Source: Drosophila persimilis
Taxonomy: Eukaryota; Arthropoda; Insecta; Diptera; Drosophilidae
NCBI RefSeq assembly: GCF_003286085.1
Contig: NW_020825453.1
Coordinates: 121,252 to 185,251, forward strand
Length of the DNA: 64,000 nucleotides
Direction of reading: 5' to 3'
The position numbers and the translations under genes were made by a program. The notes below the pieces were generated by a model that was given only the letters and a program-made list of their open reading frames with translations, did no database searches and was not told where the DNA came from. Within the stretch, counting starts at the first letter, position 1; each line of letters starts with the position of its first letter. Of the stretch, positions 43,641 through 54,103 are shown one piece after another.

Positions 43641-45290
43641 TTTTTTTTGTTTGTTTTTACAATTCAACTTTAAACGACACTCAAACACACTGGTACATTT
43701 CATGGCACAATAATTTACAAACATATAAACTGCAGCAACGAAACACTTGTAACCTCGACTAGGCCCGCAGTCAGCAGGGGGGGAAAGGGAAAAAGAGAAA
43801 AAGAGAGAGACAAAATATTCGGCACTTTGACGGAGAGACTAAACCTCGAACACGACTCGACTCCACAACGTTCACGACACGACTTTTCATTTGGATAGAG
43901 ATCCAGACTCGAGACCATTCCACGATCGGGGCAAAAGGCTCCAAAAGTACGAATTGTCAAGAGGGTGTCAAGTGTGTGTGTGTGTGGTGTGAGTCAAGAA
44001 AGTAAAGTGGGGCCACGCTCAAAAGTATGCTGTCTCTTCTTTGTAATTCTCCCTAACTTAAAATTTGATTTGCAATCCCCTGTGAGTTTGTCAACTTGAT
44101 GTTTTGTTGGCTGTAATGCGGTATGTGGTCTTCAGTCCCCTCTACTACCCTTGCCGCCTGCTGAGGGCAGACGACTAGGAATGTAACATGTACATGTGGG
44201 CGGGCAGTTTATAGGGGGCGTAGTTGATTTATGCGAAGACTAGCATTTTTGGCTCAATTTAGGCCGTAGTGGTGGGGTGTGGCGGCAACTGATGCTGATT
44301 TGAAAATCGATTACGAAACCGATAATCAATTGTCAGCACCGTTGCCGCCGAAGATTTATCACAGATTGTAATAATTTTGTAGTGGGGTGTCGGAGAACCG
44401 CACTAATTACGATAATAACAATGGGGGGGGGGGGGGGGAAGAAGGGGTTAAAGAAATGAGATCGAAACTTGAGAAAGTGCAGTGTTGCAACACGTAGTCA
44501 ATTGAGGAAGAGATAAAGAGAAAAGGTAAACAATGCAGGTGCTTTGCGTGGAAAATAAGAGGAAAGACACTAAATAAAAAAGAGACAAGCACTTGCAGAA
44601 ATAACAATACAGATAAGTTGTAGACTGGAGTGGAGACGACGGAAAAACAGGTAATAAAAGAGATACTACACTGGAACAAAGACGAGACAAAACAGGTACA
44701 ATTGATTTACGTTTACAATATTACAATAAACATAACAATTTAAAATAATGTCTATATCTTTTTCTATAATTACAGGGAAGACAAGAAGCATCGGCCGGCA
44801 TAGCAAAACACAATGCTTGTAAAGACATTGCGTTGTATACCGGCCGACCCCGTCGCCCCCCCTGGTCATCGAAATTGGCGTCATCCGAAGTCGTCAGAGG
44901 TAGCTGCAATTAGCACCTCGTCGTCGTTGTGGCTGTGGCTGCCCTCTTGGAGAACCAGTGGCACTGGTCCGGCCACCAGCTGGGAGCCAGGAGTAGACGG
45001 CACACATATTACTGTGGCGACACAGGTCCGGCCGCCAAAGTGAAATGGATGTGAGTGTGTGTGTGCGTCGGCAATTGTGGCCCTAATGTAGGGCGAGTGG
45101 CACTGGTCCGGCCACCAGCAGTGGGCAATGGCGGTCGATGACACGCCTACTCGAACGGCACATGTCCGGCCGCCCAAGTGTAATGGATGTGTGTGTGTGT
45201 GTGTGTCTGAATGGCTGGCGGTAAGTATTTTGAGAGCCCTTTTTAATCATATTTGTGGCTGATAAATTTTTCCTTTTCCAGGACCATAGG
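43641..45290 (-). other. 3' UTR of truncated element B4
   Basis: 3' part of a fourth family B element: T-tract, hairpin (44281-44349), G-run of about 16 (44423), intron-like block (44696-44775) and one intron module (45221-45281). It stops at GGACCATAGG, where the CR1-like LINE begins. No gag follows on the right, so the array ends here by truncation or rearrangement. Confidence 0.65.
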
Positions 45291-47605
45291 TACGACTTTT
45301 TCAATGGGCTAACGGATATTTCCCTTGTCCAAATTAATGCCGTTAAAAACATTAGGGACAGACTTCTTGACCTCGTTTTTGTTAACGATGGTTCTCTTGC
45401 TACGGTATCTAGAGCAAGCCCAATATCTCTCCCTGAAGATCCTTACCATCCAACTTTGTTGATATCACTGGAGTGTACACAATCTGGAGGTGCTGACAGT
45501 TCCATGGCTCCCTGTCACATAAAGTGTTTTCGCAAAACAAACTTTATCGATTTAGATCTACATCTCTCGCGTGTTGATTGGTCGTTTCTTTATTCATTAC
45601 CGAACATAGATGCAACTGTTAACTCGTTTTATAGTTCTATTTACTCCGCCCTAAATACGTTTGTTCCAGATATCACTGTACCTGTATCGTCCAAGCCTCC
45701 CTGGTTCTCCAAGTATTTGTCATACTTAAAAAATAATAAATCCCGGCTCTATAAAAAGTACCAGAAGTCGGGCTCCACGTTGGCCTCAGCTGTATACTCC
45801 TCCGCTCGCTTTTTATTCCTTGCCGTCAATAGTCAGTGTTATAATCATTACCTTTCACAATGTAGTAGAAACTTTCGTAGTGATCCTAAAAAATTCTATT
45901 CGTTCGTTAACTCTAAGCGCAAGTCAAACGGTTTTCCTCCGTCCCTTCATTACCAGAACAAAACAGAAGCTTCTGCTGTTGGTATTGCAAATTTATTCGC
46001 TAACTTTTTCCAAACAACGTACTTGTCTCATATTTACAACGCATCCACTCCGTATCCGTACCAGCTACCTCAAGCTAACAGCATTTTTCTGCCCTTTTTC
46101 GAGGAAAGCGTTGTTCTGGAAGGTTTGTCATCTATGGACATGTCGTTTTCTGCGGGTCCAGATAAGGTACCAAGTTGCATCTTAAAACACTGTGCCCAGT
46201 CCCTTTGCAAACCCTTGACCTTTCTCTTCAACCTCTCCTTGGAACAGTCTTGTCTCCCAGTAATTTGGAATGAGTCCTATATCATTCCGCTTCACAAAAA
46301 AGGTTCAAGATCAAACATTAAAAACGATCGCGGTATCGCAAAGCTTTCCGCCATCCCGAAGTTTCTTGAGTTCCTGGTCACCCGGCAACTGCAACATCTT
46401 TGTTGCAGCTTGATATCTCCGTCGCAACACGGTTTTTTCAGACATCGTTCAACATCGACTAACCTTCTTGAGTTTTCTAACCTAATCCACCGTGGTTTTC
46501 AAATTGGTTTGCAGACGGATGTAGTTTTTACTGACTTCAGCAAGGCATTCGATTCTGTGAACCATGCTCTGCTTGTTCACAAGCTCTCTTTATTAGGGTT
46601 CCCAACGAATCTTCTAGATTGGATTTTGTCCTATCTCTCTAACCGTACTCAACGTGTTTTGTTTTCTAACGTGTTGTCAAATACTGTAAATGTTACTTCA
46701 GGTGTGCCACAGGGAAGTCATCTGGGCCCGCTTCTGTTCATTTTATTTGTGAATGACCTTCCTCAAGTTATAACATACTCTACTACACTAATGTATGCTG
46801 ATGATGTCTGTCTTTCTTACTCTGATTGGTATTTATCTAAGTGAACTACTATTGTGGTGTTCAACTAATCTTCTTTTTCTGAACCTTTCCAAATGCAAAC
46901 TTATGACATTTTACCGTCGCGCTCCTCATTGTTCGCGCTCCCATATGTTCTAGGAAATCATGTCCTTGAGCGAATTTCGAGTTCAAATGACCTCGGAATC
47001 CTTTTTGATCATAAGATGTGTTTTAACACCCATATAGCTGCAACTGTAAATAAAGCTAAGGGTGTTTTAGCGTTCATCAAGCGTTGGTCCAAGGAGTTTG
47101 ACGACCCGTACGTTACGAAACAACTGTACATCTCGTTAGTACGTCCTATATTGGAGTATTGTTCTAGTGTGTGGAGCCCGCAGTATAAAGTACAGCAGGC
47201 TGTTATTGAATCCGTGCAAAGCCATTTTTAATTTTTGCCCGGAACTTTAACTGGGACTCAGGTAGAATCTTGCCACCCTACCGGTCTAGGCTAAATCTTA
47301 TTGACCTGCCGTCGTTGCACCATCGCAGAATATGCAATGGCGTAATGTTCGTGCACAAGCTCCTTCTTGGGACTGTTGACTCCCAAACTCTCGTGGGTCA
47401 GATTGACTTGGCCGTTCCATCTAGACCTACCCGTACTTTTAGGCCTATCCGTCTACCCATATGTAGGTCTAATTATGCTGATCATGAACCTTTTAGGGTT
47501 TTATGCTATAATTATAACTCCCTCTGTCAAACCCTATCCCCTGAACTGTCTCTTAAACTAATTGCATGCAATATTTATAATCATTTAAATATAGCTAACT
47601 TTTAA
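45291..47605 (+). pseudogene. CR1-like ORF2 pseudogene (endonuclease end, reverse transcriptase)
   Basis: The open frame from 45291 shows the end of the endonuclease (LLDLVFVND) and RT motifs: IIPLHKKG (about 46280), FSKAFDSV (about 46535), SGVPQGSHLGPLLF (about 46700) and the catalytic YADDV (about 46795). A stop follows at 46842-46844 after a short indel. The frame resumes at 46893-47231 and again, shifted, at 47270-47605. The QHGF block (about 46425) is present. In this copy RDR replaces the usual N-x-R stretch after KNDRG. Not functional. Confidence 0.82.
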
Positions 47606-47683
47606 CTTATCTTTTTCCGCCTTTAGTAACTAAGTACCATTATTAACAGATAATTGTTAATTTAATAAATAAATAAATAAATA
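45291..47683 (+). mobile_element. CR1-like non-LTR retrotransposon, 5'-truncated
   Basis: 2.4-kb LINE fragment beginning near the C-terminal end of the endonuclease and running to a (TAAA)n tail at 47665-47683. Truncation at the 5' end and a microsatellite-like tail are typical of LINE insertions. The reverse transcriptase, the C-terminal helical region (LEYCSSVWSP, then the HHRRICN-type stretch) and the tail best fit the CR1 group; the assignment is by recognition only. The left junction is inside a family B module, but no family B sequence lies on the right. The insertion either coincided with a deletion or a later breakpoint removed the rest. Confidence 0.8.
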
Positions 47684-47771
47684 GCTCAAGTATAATTTTG
47701 TGTTGGTGTGTGGCATCGTCAAAAAACACAGTAAAAAATATATATAACATTGGATTCCCGTTTGAGATTGA

Positions 47772-48973
47772 TTACTTGGCCAAACGTGGGGCCGTATCCT
47801 TGCAAATCGTCAGAGCAATAAACTCCACCAGTGTTCGGGTCGGGCGGCCGGCCATTCCCTTGCGCAGATACTCGTATTCGAAGCCCTTTGTCACCATAAC
47901 ATTTGTGGCATCCTTTGAGGGAGAAAGTCCATAAGCTCTGCGCCCAAACAAAGCGCCCCACAATACTCACAATATGCATCCACTGGGGCACAAACTCACG
48001 GAGAAAGGCAGCGGCCTTGCAGGGACGTCCACCTCGGTCAATGCCATAGTTCTGCACATCGCTGCGTCCCCCGGCACGCACGGCCTTGCTGTAATATTTC
48101 CACAATGGGAAGCGCCACACACGATCTCCGGTATGCATGCTGGCGTGCTTAATCTGCTGCCACAGGATCTCCGAGTTGGTAAAGACCCCTGCAGCCGACT
48201 CATCCAGGGCCTGGCGCATGTAGCCCGAGCAGGTGCCGACGTCAATGATGCACTTGGGACAGAAGTTTTGCGCATACAGCAGGGCGTCTGCCAGGACCAG
48301 TACATCCTCGTGATCGGTGCACTGGATCTCGATGGTCTTGCCGTTCATGGACTCTACCATGTCCCCAGTACGGACCGAATTGCAGCCCACTACGTTTTCA
48401 CAAAGAGGTATCAGGCCGCGAATGTTGACCTAAGAACAGCATTATTATTCAAGGAGATATCATTTCTGTCCTGAGTACTTACCGGTAAACGCAGGCCAGC
48501 CACAGCTCGACAACAGGCCACCACAACGGCGGCCCCGGTCATGTCGCCACGCATATGGAAGAGCTCATGTTTCTCTTTCAGGCACAATCCTCCAGCATCG
48601 TAAGTCACGCCTTGGCCCACCAGCACAATGGGGCGCTCCTCGGCACAGGTGCCGTAGTAACTCAGCTCCAGGAAGATGGGTAGCTCGCACGAGGCCTTGC
48701 CCACAGCCAGGAAGGCGTGCATTGACTGGCTCTCGGCCCAGCCCTCGACCTTGACCTCCACATTGACACCGGATTTGCACAGCACCTCGACGACATTCTG
48801 CGCAAAAGCTGTGGGTGTGAGGAGGTTGGAGGGCATCTCCTGCAGCTGTCTCGTCAGGTTCTGGGCGGCTGCCTTCTGCAGACCAATGCGCCATCCTTCG
48901 AGGTCGCAGACCTCGTCTTTTCTTGCGTATAAGTCCAGCGACGCTGGATAGCCTGGGGACGTGGTCGCAGGCG
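47772..48973 (-). CDS. Sperm leucyl-aminopeptidase-like (S-Lap, M17 family) gene, 3' exons
   Basis: The only host gene seen. Reading leftward it has three exons: 48973-48483, 48429-47971 and 47912-47772 (stop TAA at 47774-47772). The introns are 53 bp (48430-48482, GTAAGT to TTCTTAG) and 58 bp (47913-47970, GTGAGT to CTCAAAG), and both keep the frame. The protein covers the M17 catalytic domain: QKAAAQNL, GQGVTYDAGGLCLK, MRGDMTGAAVV, CTDHEDVLVLADAL, GRPTRTLVEF. Metal ligands D in YDAGG, D in RGD, and D and E in TDHE are kept. The first ligand Lys (GKG) is Gln here, and the catalytic Arg after the TDxE motif is Val, so it is probably not an active peptidase. Loss of catalytic residues is known in S-Laps, which serve as structural proteins in sperm mitochondrial derivatives. 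The N-terminal exons are not found; 48974 looks like an acceptor (CTTGCAG). No stop or frameshift is seen in what remains. Confidence 0.8.
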
Positions 48974-49169
48974 CTGCAAGCATTATTTTTCGTTAAGCCC
49001 ACACAAAGTACCAAATATCACAATATTCTAGATACGTATTTCGTGTTCAATTTCTAGCAATAGAGAATGCCAAATTGAGGCAATGAATGTACTCCATATC
49101 TTGTAACATGTAAACATATCTATGTATGTATATCTTTGACAAATGGGGCTAACAAATCATGAACTCTTG
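48974..49169 (-). other. Sequence upstream of the S-Lap exon (probable intron)
   Basis: AT-rich DNA directly upstream of the CTTGCAG acceptor-like site. No coding match on either strand and no further S-Lap exon recognised. Confidence 0.4.
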
Positions 49170-49560
49170 AAGGTCCATGGTACTCAAATAGATGTGGCTC
49201 TGGATGAGTGTAACTTCCAGAAGGAAGCCTTTTCGTCCTATGAGCGTCCTTGATGAGCACCTAGATATCAGAGACCATGAAAGCTAGAGCAACCAAATTG
49301 TATATCCAGACACCTGGACCCGTCCGCCCCCACAAAGACCAAAAATCTGTGGCATTCACAATTAACGCAGAATCGTAGAGAACGCCATATTTACTAGACT
49401 GTCAAATGTGGATGAGATCGGATCGTTATTATAGCCATAACGACCAAATCGCCTTCCACGCGCTTACTCATTCTCTCTCGATCTCTCTATCCATCTCACA
49501 CACTCTTTCTCGTGCAGTGTGTTCGCTCTGGCGGAGGGAAGCGAGACAGAACGGCGGGCT
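49170..49560 (+). mobile_element. Degraded DINE-1-like fragment
   Basis: Diverged, deletion-ridden relative of the DINE-1-like copies. Recognisable pieces in the right order are GATGAGTGTAACTTCCAGAAGG, CTTGATGAGCA, AGAGCAACCAAATT, GTCCGCCCCCACAAAG, AAAATCTGTGGCAT and AACGCAGAATCGTAGA. The ends and microsatellite are lost. It is much older than the other copies in the window. Confidence 0.7.
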
Positions 49561-50168
49561 TGTGTGTAAGAAAGAGAGAGAGGGAGAAAAGTTCCACTCT
49601 CCTATCTCATGACAAGTGCGAGCATAATTCAGAGTTTACTTCGTTCCCGCTCGTTAAAGAATCTTTTTTGTATAAGTGGGTGATAAAAAAGAAAGGTTTT
49701 TAAAATCAAAACGTTAGAGAATACAATTTATTTGGCATACGCCTAACTTTTAAAATATTTCAGCGAAAAATAAGCTTTAATTTTACAATAAGGCATTGCC
49801 GTTACAAAGTGCCGTGACTAAATGATTCCTTTAAAGTTTCGATACTGCATCATTAATTCCTGAAAATTTAGAATAGTTTTTCTAAAATAAAGAGACCGAA
49901 AAACTTGGGTGACTGCAAATTTGTATTTTACGACGACGAAAAAAAAGGAGTGCGTGCGTTCGTTTTCATAGATTTTTCTCGACTTCTCTTCATATATTCA
50001 AACAATTTCTTCTGCGCCTATCTTACCTACGGTGGCAAAGCAGGGCGAATTCGCCAAGAGCGAGAGAGCGAGCTTTTATTGCGCTCCCGCTTTGCCCTAG
50101 CCTAACTTACACTAGACTTCATAAAATACGATCCTAATAACAATTATTATACGCCAAATGGCGCTACA
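49561..50168 (-). other. AT-rich stretch, probable LTR of the BEL/Pao fragment
   Basis: No coding signal. On the minus strand, immediately after the BEL/Pao frame, TGTAGCGCCATTTGGCG begins at 50168 and looks like an LTR start. AATAAAAGC lies about 100 bp further. The far boundary is unclear, and part of this stretch may be unrelated unique DNA. Confidence 0.35.
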
Positions 50169-52375
50169 CCGGCCCCGTTGAAGGACTGGAAGGCTTCAAA
50201 CCAGTGGCAGAAGAGCCAACTTGTGGATTGGCCTCCTGAACGTGGCTCCGCTGCTCGTCCTTAGGTCGACCACTCTGACCCTTCCGTCCTGCCCGGCGGT
50301 TGTTCCGACCACCCTTCCGAGGAGCCCCTGTTGAGGGGGCAGGTTGTCCTCGGCGACGATTACGAGGTCGCCTTCCTTGATGTTTGGTTCCTCCTGGTGC
50401 CACTTGAATCTTATTTGCAATCCCACCACATACTCCCGGGACCATCGCTGCCAGAACATTTGCCTGGCTGACGAGACAAGCCGCCATCGCTTTAAGCAGC
50501 TCAGACCCTCCTGGTCCGGGGTCCTGGGTGCTGGGGGTGCGATGAGCGGCCCGCCTGTCAGCAGGTGCCCGGGAGTCAGCATGTCTCCGTCGCTTGGGTC
50601 TGGGCTTAGGGGTCCTAGCGGGCGCGAGTTGAGTACCGCCTCGATCCCGACCAGCACGGTCTCCAGCTCCTCTGCGGTGAGGAGAGCGCTTCCGACTGCC
50701 CGTAGGAGTAGGCCCTTGGCAGACTTCACACCGGCCTCCCAAAGTCCGCCCATGTGCGGTGCTCGAGGCGGTATGAAGGCAATCACATACTGAGAATGGG
50801 CGGAGAGCACGGAGCCGGTCTGCGGGTAAGTTGCCCATCATTTGGGTCTGGAGTAGCGGCTTGCATTTAAAGCAACGAATACATGACCTAACTGTCGCCC
50901 TGCAGACCGCCTGAGCATTCACTATCCAAATGCGTTGTCTAAGGATACTCACGAGTGCTCGTGGGCCGGCATGAAAACTCGTTTGATGCAGATAGCGAAC
51001 GTATGTCGCACAATATCTTCTTGAGACTCATTTTTCTGTGTTATTTCGACTATTTTTAGAAACGCCTCGTCGTATTCTACGGATGACGGAATTTTTCCAA
51101 AGTTGAGACTTTTGTCTTTGCATTTTCGGATGAAGCGGAACACGAAAACGAACACTCTTAGCAGTTTGAGGTGTGACGAGTATCCCTCGATTACATCCAC
51201 TAAATAATTTGACTTGGCCGCGACGGTCAGTCCGACCGATTTCTCCCGACTTTCCATCTGTATCTCTTCTTCGGAAGGCTCGAAGTGTGGATTTCTGGTC
51301 CAGCTCTCTTCTTCAAACTTTAAGAACTCTGGTCCACCAAACCAGATCGACTGCACGATTTCCTCTACGTCACAACCTCTCGAAACTATGTCTGCTGGGT
51401 TCTGTTTTATTGGCACATGCCTCCACGTAGCTTCACTTGACAACTCTTGAATCTCCGCTACTCGGTTCGCAACGAATGTTGACAACGACGAAGGGTGGGA
51501 TCTGATCCAATGAAGAGTAACTTCTGAATCTGACCAGAATATCACGTTCTCAATTGGAACCTTGAGCAGTGATTTGATTCGGTGACAAAGGTCTGCTAGA
51601 AGGTGAGCGGCACATAACTCAAGCCTTGGGAGCGTTTTCGTCTTGGGTGCCGCTACTTTCGACTTTGCAGTCAACAAGGAGACCTCGAAACCTTCTGCAG
51701 TCTTTCTACGGATATAGACGCAGGCTCCATAAGCTCTCATGGATGCGTCGGCAAAGGCATGTACTTGAATCGGTGACATGAGATCAGTATGCACAAATCG
51801 AGGTATGGTAATCTTCTCCAACTGACCCAAGGATTCTTTTAATAAGTTCCATGCTGTTTCCAAGTTCATTGGAATTGACTCATCCCAACCTAGCTTGTTA
51901 AGCCAAAGCTCCTGCAGTAGGATCTTTCCCTTAATTACTAAAGGACTTAACAAGCCAAGGGGGTCAAACAGCTTTGATGTCACCGATAATATGTTCCGTT
52001 TTGTCGCTCGGAGACCGATAACTGACGTGTCAATTTGGAACTTAAAGACGTCTTCGTGTGGCAGCCACGATATTCCTAACGCCTTAGTTGACTCTGAGTC
52101 CGAGATCGTTATCGGTTTAACTGTGCTCTCGGATGCGGTGACCTCAGGTGAGTTCGAAAACCATTTAGTCAATTCAAACCCAGCGGCTTGAAGAACCTGA
52201 GCCACATCAGACTTAATTGTCTTTAACTCCTCTACGCAACCAGCACCAGTCAACATGTCATCGACATAGAAGTCGGAGTCAATAACTTCAGCAGCTTTAG
52301 GGAATGAGAGTTTTGCAGACTCACTCAACCTCTTCAAACACTGAATAGCCAAAAATGGGGCTGGTACAGTCCAGA
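50164..52375 (-). pseudogene. pol: BEL/Pao retrotransposon Pol fragment, deleted and frame-shifted
   Basis: Reading leftward from about 52375: the RT palm from LAIQCLKRL with the YVDD box (about 52262); the Pao-type region (KRNILSVTSKLFDPLGLLSP, about 51990) and RNase H (HAFADAS, SLLTAKSKVAP-type, WSDSEVTLHWI, NPADIVSRG). After a frameshift near 51000, the integrase zinc region (RSCIRCFKC) follows. A deletion near 50820 then removes most of the catalytic core and joins to the final part (FIPPRAPHMGGLWEAGVKSAK), whose E belongs to the DDE triad, and the C-terminal tail. The first half of RT, protease and Gag are missing. BEL/Pao membership is clear from motif order; the family is not named. 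Not functional. Confidence 0.85.
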
Positions 52376-52813
52376 GTATGGAACATCACGGATAAGCACA
52401 GTTTTCTTTTGGTAATGCTTAAAAGTGCAGATACATAGTAACTCCGAAAGTGGATCGTAAGCTGCAAGCTTTCCGAAAAGCTTTCTAAAGAGAGTCGGCG
52501 CGCAGCGCACGCATTTAAGCGAAAGACGTCACGTTTACCTTGACCCAAGAGAGTAGCGTAGCGTAGGGAGAGCATAGCTTAAAGCTTCACCAAAATTTCG
52601 CTCAATTGGGCGAAAGATCATCCGATTATGCAGTTAAAGTTCCTAAGATCATCCGATTATGCAGTTAAAGTTTCCAAATATCATCCGATCTTCGAGCTTT
52701 TGGTTCGGTACCGCTTAGCTGAACTTGCAGAAGTTGGGCTGGAGTTATTGACTGAGAATCGATTGATTAAAGCGGACGTGTTTACTCGGGAATTAATAAA
52801 TAAATATATATAT
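52376..52813. other. Unassigned DNA with a short direct duplication
   Basis: No gene or known repeat recognised. A segment of about 27 bp beginning GATCATCCGATTATGCAG is directly repeated (52614 and 52646), and ATCATCCGAT occurs a third time at 52679. It ends in an (AT)n stretch next to the LTR of the errantivirus-type element, consistent with that group's preference for TATA-like targets. Confidence 0.45.
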
Positions 52814-53492
52814 AGTTAAATATGCGACACTGCAGTTTGCGTTTTAAAAAAAGATTTTATTCTTTCACTTAAACTTAGTGCACATTGATTAGTTATTTCC
52901 CCGACGATGACTGATGTCCGGTGTCTTGAATGGAATTAACTTTTGTTGAATTCTCCGACGGTGTCGCGATTGACGTTTGTCTTGAACAGAACTGATTTGC
53001 CTTCCCAAATGTAGGATTCGGATTTGGATTCGGAGGCGTTGGCTTCGACTTCGGCTTCGGAGATGGAGTACGTGACTCGATCGATATGTGGGAAAGGCGG
53101 CTTTTGATGAAAGACTTCCGCTGCCTATGATCGGTGTTGCATTACTTGAGAATAGGGCCTCTGATTGGTCAGCTACGATGGCGTGGTTCTTGAGAATCGA
53201 TTAATAATTGATCTCTGAAGAGTGGCGTGATTCTAGTGCTGCTGGATTTTAGTGCGGCTGGATTCTAATGCGGCATCTATTGTTTTATGTTCCACTTCTA
53301 GCTTAGGGTGTTTGTTTACATTGCCTGCAATCGGTTACGCGTGGTCCATTTCGAGCGTGAGATTGTTTATGGGGTTTCGGAGCTGAGAGTGTCGGATTGT
53401 TTATAGTAGTGTCGGATTGTTTATAGTATTGTGGGTGCAGGGTAATAGACATAGACAAGGGTATGCGGAGCATGGACTATAGATATGTCACT
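52814..53492 (-). repeat. 3' LTR of the errantivirus-type element
   Basis: On the sense strand the purine tract AATGGGGGAG precedes AGTGACATATC, and the LTR runs to ...TTTAACT at 52814, giving AGT...ACT ends. The left flank is (AT)n, matching the TATA-type target of this group. The LTR is about 679 bp. It contains a run of near-repeats GTGTCGGATTGTTTATAGTA (53388-53427) and a GGATTCGGATTTGG stretch. Only one LTR is visible, so the left end is inferred from target preference. Confidence 0.65.
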
Positions 53493-53637
53493 CCCCCATT
53501 GTTAGATTTAAGCCTGTCCTCAGGCGATTATCCTTGGATATAGTTCAGGAGCGTCTAAAATTGTGCCTGCTGGGGATTCGTCTTCGTCTAAGGATGTTTC
53601 TATGTGCGGGTCGGTTTTAGGCTCATTGCTTTTACTT

Positions 53638-54103
53638 AGACTAAACAATTTGTAGCTTAATCCTATTATGATTATGACAAATAGTAGTATTAAGCTTACA
53701 TGTAATACATTATTTAATTGCGTATTTTCTATTACGATTTCTTTGGTTTGCAAATAAGACAGTGGTTTAATTTTTGTTACGTTATTGTTGATGTATATGC
53801 TCTGTGCAAATTCTGGTATTGAGTTGGATATTAAGAATTCGTTTAATTGTACGCTGCAATTATGTATTTTAGACTAAACAATTTGTAGCTTAATCCTATT
53901 ATGATTATGACAAATAGTAGTATTAAGCTTACATGTAATACATTATTTAATTGCGTATTTTCTATTACGATTTCTTTGGTTTGCAAATAAGACAGTGGTT
54001 TAATTTTTGTTACGTTATTGTTGATGTATATGCTCTGTGCAAATTCTGGTATTGAGTTGGATATTAAGAATTCGTTTAATTGTACGCTGCAATTATGTAT
54101 TTT
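53638..54103 (-). repeat. 233-bp tandem duplication within env
   Basis: 53638-53870 is repeated without apparent change as 53871-54103. Both copies start AGACTAAACAATTTG on the plus strand and end TATGTATTTT. The second copy abuts the DINE-1-like insertion. The near-perfect identity suggests a recent event. Confidence 0.92.

Noticed and set aside
47719-47790. Extended C-terminus of the S-Lap frame reading through the last intron
   Set aside because: GTGAGT and CTCAAAG sites define a 58-bp intron, and splicing restores the expected M17 C-terminus (GRPTRTLVEF) ending at 47772.
52628-52819. Small open frame at 52628-52819 as a host gene
   Set aside because: 63 codons with no recognisable domain, beginning inside a short direct duplication and ending at the LTR target site.
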